A stretch of 41,646 nt of DNA from DATGZX01 sp035296965. Its GTDB lineage: Bacteria; Planctomycetota; Planctomycetia; Gemmatales; Gemmataceae. Made by a program: the position numbers and the translations under genes. The notes below the pieces were generated by a model. It made no database searches, had not been told where the DNA came from, and saw only the letters and a list, made by a program, of their open reading frames with translations. Within the stretch, counting starts at the first letter, position 1. Each line of letters starts with the position of its first letter. Of this stretch, positions 33,201 through 40,930 are shown one piece after another. The stretch spans positions 1-41,646 of the forward strand of contig DATGZX010000317.1 in the NCBI GenBank assembly GCA_035296965.1. Reading direction: 5' to 3'.

Positions 33201-33503
33201 GGTAGGACCCTTGATAGAAGCCAGGCCGAAAGCACAAGGCCGTCTTCCGGCAGGATGCATTGGATTGGCAAACTTGGATCGAGCATACGGCGTGGGTGAC
33301 CCGCAGGCAAGCGCTGCATGATCCTACGTCGCTCGGTCTAAGCCGGGGCGATGATTGAGCAAAATCAGCGTGGTAAGCGTCTACATTGGCGAGGCGCCCG
33401 GCTTCGTTTTCTAACACGTTCCCGCCTCCTGGCAATCGAAGCATCTCCATGTTATTTTGGGAACAATTCACGCGTTCTGATTCACAAGGAAAGGAAGGCA
33501 GTC
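33201..33503. other. Divergent intergenic region between GH2 and TlpA-like genes
   Basis: These 303 bases should carry both promoters. I see no gene and no strong promoter pair. The frame that extends upstream from the TlpA-like gene lacks a signal peptide at its start and is rejected. Confidence 0.5.
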
Positions 33504-34589
33504 ATGCTACAGAGGGGTCTATGGATTGCGGCCGTACTGCTGAGTTATTCCTCAGCAGGAGCGGCAGACAAGGAGCTAAACGTCGGCGACGCCGCGCCCA
33601 AGCTCCAGGTGAAGGAGTTTGTCAAGGGAGAGCCGGTCAAGCAATTTGACAAGGACAAGATCTACGTGGTGGAGTTCTGGGCGACCTGGTGTCCCCCATG
33701 TCGTGCGACCATTCCTCATCTGACCGAATTGCAAAAGAAGCACAAGGATGTCAAATTCGTGGGCGTGAGTGTCTACGAACGGAAGCCCGAGGAGGTCAAG
33801 CCGTTCGTGAAAGAGATGGGCGAGAAGATGGATTACGTCGTGGCCATCGACGATGTGCCGGCGGGCGCCGAAGCTAACCAGGGCAAGATGGCCAAGAATT
33901 GGATGGACGCGGCCCAGCAAGAAGGAATTCCGACAGCGTTCATCGTCAATGGCGATGGCAAGGTCGCCTGGATAGGCCACCCCACGGAATTGGAGAAGCC
34001 TCTAGATCAGGTGATTGCCGGCAATTGGGACCTCAAAGTCGCTGCTGCGGATTTCAAGAAGGAGAGAGAAAAGAAGCGGTTGGTCGTTGCAGCAAGAGAG
34101 GCCATAGCAAAGTCCAGCGGTACCGGTGACATCAAATCGGCAACGGCGGCCCTGGAAAAGGCCATCGCTGCGGATCCCGAGGCTGAAGCCGAGCTTGGCA
34201 CCCAACTGTTCAGTGTTCTGCTCGCCAAGGCACCCAATGATGAGCAGACCGAGAAGTATGGCCGGCACCTGGTTGATTCCTTGCTCAAGGATGAACCGCA
34301 AGGACTCAACAATATGGCCTGGACCATCGTGGGAGAGGATGATGCCAAGCCAAATTCCAAACTGATCAAATTGGCGATTGAAGCCGCCCAAAAGGCCGAT
34401 GAGTTGACCAAGAAAAAACATGCAGCAATTGCCAATACGCTTGCCAAGGCCTACGCCGCCAACGGCGACTTCAGCAAGGCAGTCGAACTCCAGGAGAGGG
34501 CTGTCGAACAGGCCAAGGGAACTGACCTGGAAAGGGATGAGGGGTTGAAGAAGCGTCTGGAAGAGTATCGCAAGGCCGCCAAGAAATGA
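33504..34589 (+). CDS. Exported TlpA/ResA-type thioredoxin-fold protein with C-terminal helical repeats
   Basis: A 361-residue protein. I start at 33504, where AAGGAAAGGAAGG lies upstream and a signal peptide follows (GLWIAAVLLSYSSAGAA). The thioredoxin domain covers about 25-180: 'VVEFWATWCPPCRATIPHL' holds the redox pair Cys63 and Cys66, and 'GIPTAFIVNGDGKVAWIGHP' holds the cis-Pro. The second half, about 190-355, is charged and alpha-helical, with TPR-like units ('IANTLAKAYAANGDFSKAVELQERAVEQA'). TlpA-like proteins reduce disulfides in the periplasm, for example in cytochrome maturation. The link with the haem-motif PSD1 protein nearby is tempting but is not an operon. A clear terminator follows. 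Confidence 0.9.
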   Translation: MLQRGLWIAAVLLSYSSAGAADKELNVGDAAPKLQVKEFVKGEPVKQFDKDKIYVVEFWATWCPPCRATIPHLTELQKKHKDVKFVGVSVYERKPEEVKPFVKEMGEKMDYVVAIDDVPAGAEANQGKMAKNWMDAAQQEGIPTAFIVNGDGKVAWIGHPTELEKPLDQVIAGNWDLKVAAADFKKEREKKRLVVAAREAIAKSSGTGDIKSATAALEKAIAADPEAEAELGTQLFSVLLAKAPNDEQTEKYGRHLVDSLLKDEPQGLNNMAWTIVGEDDAKPNSKLIKLAIEAAQKADELTKKKHAAIANTLAKAYAANGDFSKAVELQERAVEQAKGTDLERDEGLKKRLEEYRKAAKK

Positions 34590-34625
34590 ATGTGCGCCCT
34601 CCGGCGAGATTCCCCAGATGCCACA

Positions 34626-34662
34626 GCCGGATGAAGACATCTCTTGACCGCATTCATCCGGC
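34626..34662. repeat. Inverted repeat with TTCATCCGG core
   Basis: GCCGGATGAA (34626-34635) and TTCATCCGGC (34653-34662) are perfect 10-bp inverted arms with a 17-base loop. The same core occurs again as a 14-bp palindrome at 34804-34817. Confidence 0.7.
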
Positions 34663-34698
34663 CAATCGGCATTGAGCGGTGGTCTTTGTAAAGCGATT

Positions 34699-34740
34699 GC
34701 CCCTGGTCAATCTTGAGCTGGCCAGGGGCTTTTCTCTTTT
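34699..34740 (+). terminator. Rho-independent terminator after the TlpA-like gene
   Basis: GCCCCTGG (34699-34706) pairs with CCAGGGGC (34722-34729), followed by the T-rich run TTTTCTCTTTT. This is a classical intrinsic terminator. Confidence 0.8.
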
Positions 34741-34803
34741 CTTGATCCGGAGCAGATGGGGCTTCATTCCGTAATTGTTTTGGGCCGTCGCCTTGCTTCT
34801 TTC

Positions 34804-34817
34804 TTCATCCGGATGAA
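34804..34817. promoter_or_regulatory. 14-bp perfect palindrome upstream of the Uma2 gene
   Basis: TTCATCCGGATGAA is a perfect palindrome and lies 35 bases before the chosen Uma2 start. Its half-site TTCATCCGG also forms the inverted repeat at 34626-34662. Confidence 0.45.
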
Positions 34818-34851
34818 TAATGACGGCGTCCTGAAAGCGAGAACATCAGAA

Positions 34852-35520
34852 ATGACACAATTGGCTGCTCCTCCTGCTTCGGTACGCACCATCGCGGATC
34901 TTCTCAAGCGGCTGGGCAATATTCCCCCCGAGCGCGTGCGCTTCCGTCCTGCTCCTGGAACCGCCACCGAGCAGGATGTGCTCGATGTCGAGGCCCACGA
35001 AAACCGGCTCTGCGAGCTTGTGGAAGGGGTGCTGGTGGAGAAAGCGATGGGGCAATACGAATCCCGCCTGGCGATCGTGCTCGGCCATTTCCTAGAGAAT
35101 TTTTTGGAGGAGCACGACCTTGGCATCGTTTACGGCGCCGATGCTACTCTGCGGCTTCTCCCCCATCTGGTCCGGATCCCCGACGTTTGTTTCGTCTCCT
35201 GGGACAAGCTTCCCGACCGGGAGTTGCCGGCCGAACCGATCCCTGATTTGGTGCCCGACCTGGCAATAGAGGTGCTAAGTGAGAGCAATACCAAGGAAGA
35301 AATGCGCCGCAAACTGAGAGAATATTTTGCGGTCGGTGTGCGTCTGGTGTGGCTGATCGATCCGAAGACGCAGAGTGCCGATGTGCACACGTCCGCTACC
35401 AAAAAAACCGCCGTGGGCCCCGATGGATCACTCAGCGGGGGATCGGTCCTGCCAGGTCTGCAGATCAATCTGAAGACCCTTTTTGTACGTGCAGGTCGAC
35501 AGCGAAGGCAGGCTAATTAG
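34852..35520 (+). CDS. Uma2-family (DUF820) PD-(D/E)XK nuclease-like protein
   Basis: A protein of 222 residues from the chosen start. 'VRTIADLLKRLGNIPPERVR' begins the planctomycete form of this family. The nuclease-like core contains 'LCELVEGVLVEKAMG', 'VRIPDVCFVSWDKLP' with the first acidic residue, and 'PDLAIEVLSESNTKEEM' with the second, then 'REYFAVGVRLVWLIDP', all typical of Uma2. These occur in many paralogues in cyanobacteria and planctomycetes; their biological role is unclear. The start is uncertain: ATGs at 34756 (GGAG close upstream), 34813 (inside a palindrome) and 34852 are in frame. I prefer 34852 because the family similarity begins there. Confidence 0.82.
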   Translation: MTQLAAPPASVRTIADLLKRLGNIPPERVRFRPAPGTATEQDVLDVEAHENRLCELVEGVLVEKAMGQYESRLAIVLGHFLENFLEEHDLGIVYGADATLRLLPHLVRIPDVCFVSWDKLPDRELPAEPIPDLVPDLAIEVLSESNTKEEMRRKLREYFAVGVRLVWLIDPKTQSADVHTSATKKTAVGPDGSLSGGSVLPGLQINLKTLFVRAGRQRRQAN

Positions 35521-36074
35521 CCAAGCGCAGTTCAACTGCGGGAATAAGCTGGGTGCCAGACTCTGAGCGAAGCGACGAACGCGCCCCCGAGGTGTTTCTC
35601 CCAGGGAGCGGATTCCAGGACAACGATAGAGTGGGCCATTCAAGCTGAACGGAGAAGAGTTGCATTTCGCCTGAATTCTGGTTTGTCCCATTACTTAATA
35701 CCGCGGCCTCGTGCCGTGGTCGATCACGCTGATTTCTACCCTTCGCCGGTAGCGCAATTGCGATGCCACGGCCCTGAGCCGTGGTTATTCACGTTGGCTT
35801 CTACCAATGGAAGACGCTCTGCCTCATAGATGCCACGGCCTTGTGCCGTGGTCGATCACGTTGGTTTCTACCGTCCATCGCAAGGCCAACTCAGCAACAG
35901 ACCAATTGCAGGTAAGTAGAAACCAGCGTGAGGGACCACGGCTCAAAGCCGTGGCATCCTCGAACTTGATCGAGGGCTTTGCCAGGTAGAAACCAACGTG
36001 AAGTACCACGGCTCAAGGCCGTGGCATCCAAGCAAAGGGTTACTGGCACGAATCTTCCAGCGCTGGCGATTTCC
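35521..36074. other. Intergenic region with five-copy palindromic repeat cluster
   Basis: Convergent region between the Uma2 gene and transketolase. It starts with a small hairpin CGCAGTT-C-AACTGCG at about 35525-35540, then carries five palindromic repeat units between 35701 and 36028. No gene is supported; the short open frames are translations of the repeats. Confidence 0.8.
35701..36028. repeat. Cluster of five about 44-bp palindromic repeats, three forward and two inverted
   Basis: Forward units at 35701-35740 (slightly degraded), 35762-35805 and 35829-35872 read GATGCCACGGCC, a 4-5-base loop, GCCGTGGT, then ATCACGTTGG and TTTCTACC. Inverted units are at 35916-35958 and 35985-36028. Each unit holds a 7-bp hairpin CCACGGC/GCCGTGG. 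The forward and inverted groups face each other, so the whole cluster can fold back on itself. Confidence 0.93.
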
Positions 36075-38156
36075 CTACCCTGTGCGCGTTTTTGTCAGCA
36101 CAGACTTCGCCACCTCGATGACGTGCTCCACCGTGAAGCCATATTCCTTCATCACCGTGGGGCCGGGTGCAGAGGCGCCGAATTTGTTGACGCCGATGAT
36201 CGCGCCCGAGAGTCCGACATAGCGTTCCCAGCCGAATGGAGAGGCAGCTTCAACGCTTACCCGCGCAACCACAGCAGGCGGCAGCACGGCATCGCGGTAA
36301 CTCCGCGGCTGGGCTTCGAACAGTTCCCACGAGGGCATGGACACCATCCGGCTGCGAACTCCCTCCTTCACGAGCCGCTGGTGCGCCTCCAGCGCGAGCG
36401 ACACTTCTGAACCGGTGGCAATGAGGATCAATTCCGGCGCTGCGCCTTTTGTCTCGGACAGGACATAGCCGCCTTGCGCCACGCCGGCTGCGGGCGCCAG
36501 CGTCGTGCGATCCAAGGTGGGCAGCTTCTGGCGCGTGAGAATGAGTCCCACGGGGCCTGTCCGATGCTGGATTGCGATGCGCCAGGCCTCGGTTGTTTCT
36601 GTCGCGTCGGCCGGCCTCAGAATGATAAGATTCGGAATGGTACGCAGGCTGGCAAGATGCTCCACGGGCTGGTGTGTCGGCCCGTCTTCTCCCAGGGCAA
36701 TGCTGTCATGCGTCCAGACATAAATCACTCTTGCATGGCTCAATGCGGCAAGCCGAATGCCGGGGCGCATGTAATCTGAAAACGTCAAGAAGGTGGCTCC
36801 GAAGGGAATAATTCCGCCGTGCAGCGCCAGGCCGTTCAGGGCGGAAGCCATGGCGTGCTCGCGAATGCCGAAATGGATGTTCCGGCCCGCGTAGGACCAA
36901 ACACCGCCTGAAGCACCTTGCGTCGGCGGTTGCTGGCCTTCCTGAGGTTGCAACGGACTCTCGAAATCGCCCAGCCCTTTCAGTTTCGTGCGCGTCGACG
37001 GATCAAGGTCGCCCGAGCCGCCGATCAGATTGGGAATCACTGCGGCCAGGGCGGTCAGCGCCTTGCCGCCGGCATCGCGCGTGGCCATGTCGCCGTCTTT
37101 CGGCGTAAATATCGGCAACTTGGCTTGCCACCCTTCGGGCAGGTCCCCGGCCAGATCGCGTTCAAATTCCTTGCACGAAGCTGCATGAGCCGAGCGATAG
37201 CCATTCATGCGTTCTTTCCAGGCAGCTTCCAGTTCCTCTCCCCGTTTCACTCCCTTGCGGAATTCTTGAAGCGCGTCCTCGGGCAGGTAGAAGCTGCGAT
37301 CTTCAGGCCAACCGAGAGTGCGCTTTGTCAAACGTACTTCTTCCACCCCGAGCGGTTCGCCGTGCGCCTCGAAGGTGTCATGTTTGTTCGGGCTGCCGTA
37401 GCCAATGTGCGTCCGCGCCACGATGAGCGAAGGCTTATCCTGCACGGCGCGGGCGGCGGCGAGCGCGTCATCCACGGCCCGCACGTCCATCCCGTCGATA
37501 TGCTGCACATGCCAGCCGTACGCCTCGAAGCGCTTGCCGACATCTTCATCGAACGTCACGTTTGTCGTGGCTGAAAGTGTGATCAAATTGGCGTCGTAGA
37601 GCACGATCAGGCGGCCCAGTTTCAGGTGGCCCGCGAGCGACGCCGCCTCCGCGGCAACGCCCTCCATGATGTCCCCGTCACTGGCGATGGCGTAGGTGTA
37701 ATGATTGACCACTTCGTGTCCGGGCCGGTTATACGTGGCCGCCAACCATCGTTCCGCCATTGCCAGGCCGACGCTGTTTGCTAGGCCTTGCCCGAGCGGC
37801 CCGGTCGTGACCTCAACTCCCGGCGTGTGGCCATTCTCCGGATGACCAGGTGTCCGGCTGCCCCACTGGCGAAAATGTTGAAGGTCGTCCAGGGACAGCT
37901 CGTAGCCGGTCAGAAACAACATGCTGTAGAGCAACATGCTTCCGTGACCGGCCGACAAGACGAAGCGATCGCGGTCCGGCCATTGCGGATTGTGCGGATT
38001 GTAGCGCAGATGACGCGTCCAGAGCACGTAGGCCATCGTCGCGGCCCCGAGAGGCATGCCCGGATGGCCCGAGTTCGCCTTCTGGACGGCATCGATCGAC
38101 AGCGTCCGAATCGTGTTAATGCATAGGTTCTCGATTGCTTGCGTGTTCGTGGCCAT
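36075..38156 (-). CDS. tkt: Transketolase
   Basis: A 693-residue thiamine diphosphate enzyme that moves two-carbon units between sugar phosphates in the pentose phosphate pathway. 'NSGHPGMPLGAA' and 'LSAGHGSMLLYSMLFLTG' are near the N-terminus. 'IASDGDIMEGVAAEAASLAG' with 'YDANLITL' is the ThDP/metal site. 'HFGIREHAMASALNGLALHG' holds the catalytic Glu for the ThDP ring. 'THDSIALGEDGPTHQPVEHL' and 'ATGSEVSLALEAH' are also diagnostic. The length is full and all motifs are intact. GGAG lies 8 bases upstream of the ATG. It stands alone, with the repeat cluster directly downstream. Confidence 0.97.
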   Translation of the reverse strand: MATNTQAIENLCINTIRTLSIDAVQKANSGHPGMPLGAATMAYVLWTRHLRYNPHNPQWPDRDRFVLSAGHGSMLLYSMLFLTGYELSLDDLQHFRQWGSRTPGHPENGHTPGVEVTTGPLGQGLANSVGLAMAERWLAATYNRPGHEVVNHYTYAIASDGDIMEGVAAEAASLAGHLKLGRLIVLYDANLITLSATTNVTFDEDVGKRFEAYGWHVQHIDGMDVRAVDDALAAARAVQDKPSLIVARTHIGYGSPNKHDTFEAHGEPLGVEEVRLTKRTLGWPEDRSFYLPEDALQEFRKGVKRGEELEAAWKERMNGYRSAHAASCKEFERDLAGDLPEGWQAKLPIFTPKDGDMATRDAGGKALTALAAVIPNLIGGSGDLDPSTRTKLKGLGDFESPLQPQEGQQPPTQGASGGVWSYAGRNIHFGIREHAMASALNGLALHGGIIPFGATFLTFSDYMRPGIRLAALSHARVIYVWTHDSIALGEDGPTHQPVEHLASLRTIPNLIILRPADATETTEAWRIAIQHRTGPVGLILTRQKLPTLDRTTLAPAAGVAQGGYVLSETKGAAPELILIATGSEVSLALEAHQRLVKEGVRSRMVSMPSWELFEAQPRSYRDAVLPPAVVARVSVEAASPFGWERYVGLSGAIIGVNKFGASAPGPTVMKEYGFTVEHVIEVAKSVLTKTRTG

Positions 38157-38533
38157 CGCACTTGCTCCGTCTTTTGAATCGGATCGGCAGCCAACTCGAA
38201 CGGTCTTACGAAGGACCGGGTCTCATGAGTCGGTGTGCCGGCCAAGGGTTCGCCTCGCGCTTACAATATGAACCAGCCAGCCATTGCAGACCACTTTTGC
38301 TTAGATGTCCGCCCAGATCAGGCGGCCGTGAGCGACCGTTCCCGCCGAGGCGCAACGGTCCAGCGCCACTCTGGTCATTCAGTCCTTAGAATATGGATGT
38401 TGGTGCAAGTGAGCAGCGCTCGGAAACTTTAGCTGCCACCTGATCGATTGGTTCGAGTTCTGCACACGACAGTAATCGAGGCAGCTGACGGCCGAAAATT
38501 GGCGCACTAGGCGTGAAACTGAGGAGGGAAGCG
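38157..38533. other. Divergent intergenic region between tkt and the DUF983 gene
   Basis: In these 377 bases I see one hairpin-forming pair, CCGCC-N7-GGCGG near 38311-38327, and no gene. The promoters of both flanking genes should be here, but no clear hexamer pair stands out. Confidence 0.5.
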
Positions 38534-39010
38534 ATGCCAACCACGGAAGCGATCGCCGGCAAAATCAAGCGCTTGCAGCAAGCACTCTGGGCAATGGCCC
38601 GGCTACGCTGCCCACGCTGCCGAACGGGCCGGATCTTTCGTGGCCATTTCGCCATGAACGACCCCTGCCCCGTCTGCGGGTTGATCTACGAGCGCGAGGA
38701 AGGCTATTTTCTGGGCGCGATGTATTTCAGTTATTTCCTGTCGTCGGGCATCCTTATCGCGTTTTACGTGGCGGCGTATCTGCTGCTCCCGGGGTGGAAC
38801 AGCATGCCGCTGGCTCTTGTGGCCGTGATCCTCTATCTCCCATTCATGCCGGCCGTGTTCCGGTACTCGCGGGTACTGTGGATTTATTTCGAGCGTGCCG
38901 TTTCGCCCAGCGACATTTCGGCAGGCATGTATGAAAGGCAGCGGCTCAAGGACGCCCAGGTCCTCAAATGCCGCCAAGAGTGCAACGGCTCCCGCGCCGA
39001 GAAAGAGTAG
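38534..39010 (+). CDS. DUF983-type membrane protein with zinc-ribbon Cys pairs
   Basis: A 158-residue protein. I start at 38534, where AGGAGG lies 6 bases upstream. The N-terminal part has two Cys pairs, 'RCPRCRTGRIFRG' and 'PCPVCGL', as in DUF983. 'EEGYFLGAMYFSYFLSSG' leads into two transmembrane helices at about residues 60-110, after which comes a charged tail that is longer than usual. Members are often near cytochrome oxidase genes, but none is seen here. The function is unknown. It converges on the ABC ATPase with 27 bases between. Confidence 0.85.
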   Translation: MPTTEAIAGKIKRLQQALWAMARLRCPRCRTGRIFRGHFAMNDPCPVCGLIYEREEGYFLGAMYFSYFLSSGILIAFYVAAYLLLPGWNSMPLALVAVILYLPFMPAVFRYSRVLWIYFERAVSPSDISAGMYERQRLKDAQVLKCRQECNGSRAEKE

Positions 39011-39037
39011 CGCTGACTCGCAGCTGGATCTGTTTGC

Positions 39038-39865
39038 TTATGAAACTTGCGTCGATTGTTGCGGGATGGGAGCAGTCGATTGTTGCGGGATGGGAGCAGT
39101 AGGCGGGCCTTTCTCCCCGGCGGAAGATCCATTCGTGACAGCATGAGCATGTCCGTTGGCCGCGATCTGCACGTGGGCAGCTTCCCCCTCGCCTTCGATC
39201 AAACCGTCTTTGATGCGGACAACGCGTTTGGTGTGGGCGGCCACATTCCCATCGTGGGTCACGATGATGATCGTGATCCCTTCTTCCGCATTGAGCTTTT
39301 GGAAGAGATGAAGGATTTCTTCGGTCGTGCTTGAATCGAGGGCGCCGGTAGGCTCGTCCGCGAGGACTAGGGGCGGATTGTTTACCAGCGCACGCGCAAT
39401 GGCCACGCGCTGTTGCTGACCGCCGGAGAGCTGCGAGGGCTCATGGTCCAGCCGATCTCCCAATCCGACGCGTTCGAGCAAGGCCTTCGCCCTGCGCGAC
39501 CATTCGCGCTCGCTTAGCTCATCGGCGGTATACGAGAGCGGCATCATGACATTTTCAAGCGCGCTGGTGCGCGGCAGCAGGTTGAAGTTTTGGAAGACGA
39601 AGCCGATCTTGCGATTGCGGATGATGGCACGTTGGTCCGCGGTCATCGTCTCGATGTGCTCACCGTCCAGGCAATAGCGACCAGAGCTGGGCCGGTCGAG
39701 ACAGCCAAGGAGGTTCATGAGTGTAGTCTTGCCGGAGCCCGACACCCCCATCAGCGCGACCAGCTCACCGCGCTCGATCGTGAGCGAGACGCCTTTCAGG
39801 ACCGGCACGTCAAGTTCGCCCAGGTGATAGGTCTTATAAATCTCCTCGAGCTTGATCAGGTCCAT
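39038..39865 (-). CDS. LolD/MacB-type ABC transporter ATP-binding protein
   Basis: A 275-residue ATPase. AAGGG lies 7 bases upstream of the ATG. Walker A is 'GVSGSGKTT' at about 40-48, the signature 'LSGGQQQR' at about 144, Walker B 'LVLADEPTGALDS', and the switch His is in 'IIVTHD'. 'DVPVLKGVSLTIERGE' and 'LLGCLDRPSSG' place it in the MacB/LolD/FtsE-like group, whose members drive lipoprotein or peptide export with a FtsX-type permease. No permease gene is adjacent, so it is an orphan here. The C-terminal tail after about 230 is unusual: Ala- and His-rich, then a perfect tandem TAPIPQQS unit from a 24-base DNA duplication. Confidence 0.94.
   Translation of the reverse strand: MDLIKLEEIYKTYHLGELDVPVLKGVSLTIERGELVALMGVSGSGKTTLMNLLGCLDRPSSGRYCLDGEHIETMTADQRAIIRNRKIGFVFQNFNLLPRTSALENVMMPLSYTADELSEREWSRRAKALLERVGLGDRLDHEPSQLSGGQQQRVAIARALVNNPPLVLADEPTGALDSSTTEEILHLFQKLNAEEGITIIIVTHDGNVAAHTKRVVRIKDGLIEGEGEAAHVQIAANGHAHAVTNGSSAGEKGPPTAPIPQQSTAPIPQQSTQVS
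39051..39098 (-). repeat. Perfect 24-base tandem duplication in the ABC gene tail
   Basis: Two identical 24-base units (39051-39074 and 39075-39098) encode TAPIPQQS twice at the C-terminus. The identity of the units points to a recent or slippage-prone duplication. Confidence 0.9.
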
Positions 39866-40000
39866 GGTCTGCCCTTCTCGGGAATCTGAACTCTCGAGTT
39901 CCGCGGGTCAATGAGCGTTCGCCGTGCGTAAGCACATGAAAGACGCATTGTAGGGCTCTTTAGCGTTACACGCAATGAACCTCGGGCGGACTCCGTGCTG

Positions 40001-40106
40001 CCTATTTCACCGTGCTTGATTCGGCAGCGGCGTAGGACAGATTTCCCAATCTGTCCGGTCAGGTTGGAAACCTGACCTACTGCCGAATCTCGCAGGGTCA
40101 TTTAGC
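40001..40106 (-). repeat. Dispersed structured repeat, copy 2 (three-stem element, inverted)
   Basis: This is the reverse complement of the element at 7112-7217. The core 40018-40089 keeps the 10-bp outer stem and both 9-bp hairpins (40035-40056 and 40057-40077) with no change in any stem. Flanks differ at a few bases. It lies between the MarR gene end and the ABC ATPase start. Confidence 0.93.
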
Positions 40107-40157
40107 TCGCCCAGGTGGGCGCGCTTCCGCTCGCCAGGCCTGGTGCACGGCAGTCTG

Positions 40158-40667
40158 TCAGCTGAGGTAGTTGCCGTTCCCGCGCGCTAGCAGTGTTTCC
40201 AGGTGTTGGCGGAAGCGGCTAAGCAGTCGATGGAATTCCGTCACCTCCGCCTGGCTTAACACACCCAGGCCGGCATCGAACTGGGTTTCTTGCACGTCCA
40301 TGGCGTGTTGCACCAGTTCGCGGCCCTTGGGTGTGAGGGCGACCTGTTTGGCCCGCAGGTCGGTCCGTGAGCCCTCGCGCACCACCAGACCGGCGCGCTC
40401 CAGCCGATCAACCAGCCCGGTAACGCTAGGTGGTCGGATGAGCAGTCTCTCGCTCAGGTCTGTCAGACGGAGGCCCTTCAGACCCTCCTCTTCAGCTCGC
40501 TGAAGGTTGCGCAGCAACCCCCACTGAGAGCCGCTCAGCCCAAACCGGGCAAAGTAGGTTTGTTGCACGCGCACCAACAACCCCAGCGTCCGAATCAATT
40601 CGTGAAGAGCGCTCTCTGCTTTCTGTACGTTGGGCGAATGAAGTTCATTCGATTCTCGCGCAGGCAT
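40158..40667 (-). CDS. MarR-family transcription regulator
   Basis: A 169-residue regulator. The winged-helix domain spans about 55-135: 'LTDLSERLLIRPPSVTGLVDRLERAGLV' is the DNA-recognition helix region and 'SRTDLRAKQVALTPKGREL' is the wing with the conserved Asp-Arg pair. Flanking helices form the dimer. MarR proteins usually repress efflux or detoxification genes and respond to small aromatic compounds. The ABC ATPase lies downstream on the same strand, about 290 bases away with the structured repeat between, and could be a target. The palindrome at 40692-40705 just upstream is a candidate self-operator. Confidence 0.93.
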   Translation of the reverse strand: MPARESNELHSPNVQKAESALHELIRTLGLLVRVQQTYFARFGLSGSQWGLLRNLQRAEEEGLKGLRLTDLSERLLIRPPSVTGLVDRLERAGLVVREGSRTDLRAKQVALTPKGRELVQHAMDVQETQFDAGLGVLSQAEVTEFHRLLSRFRQHLETLLARGNGNYLS

Positions 40668-40930
40668 AGTAAACTGCCTATTTATTTCCTACCTAACAAC
40701 TTAGGCACAAAAACAACCCGTACCTGGCCGGTCGATTGCAACTCCACAATCTTGCTTCGTTGCATGCATTTTGGAGGATGCATAAGCGGGCTTCGTTCCG
40801 ACTGAGTATTGTCGGTTCGCGAGCAAAACCTTACAGGCAGGGCGACAAATCCAGGGTGCAGATGATGCAACTGACTAAAAGACAGGCCTTTACGTCGAAT
40901 AGAACCCTGCGGATTCTCAGGACGAGGTAG
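40668..40930. other. Intergenic region between MarR and WD40 genes
   Basis: This 263-base stretch carries the MarR operator candidate and probably the MarR promoter. No gene is seen. Confidence 0.5.
40692..40705. promoter_or_regulatory. Candidate MarR operator
   Basis: CCTAA-CAAC-TTAGG is a perfect inverted repeat 24-38 bases upstream of the MarR start, where MarR proteins often bind their own promoters. The surrounding DNA is AT-rich. Confidence 0.4.

Noticed and set aside
32326..33471. 381-codon open frame on the - strand over the GH2 gene
   Set aside because: It is an out-of-frame shadow of the GH2 gene, which has signal peptide, domains and catalytic Glu residues in its own frame.
35701..36028. 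CRISPR array
   Set aside because: Repeats are in both orientations, gaps are unequal (about 20 to 40 bases), each unit is itself a palindrome, and there are no cas genes.
38440..38480. tRNA-like T-loop sequence GGTTCGAGTTC
   Set aside because: The flanking bases do not pair and no acceptor stem, anticodon arm or D arm can be drawn.
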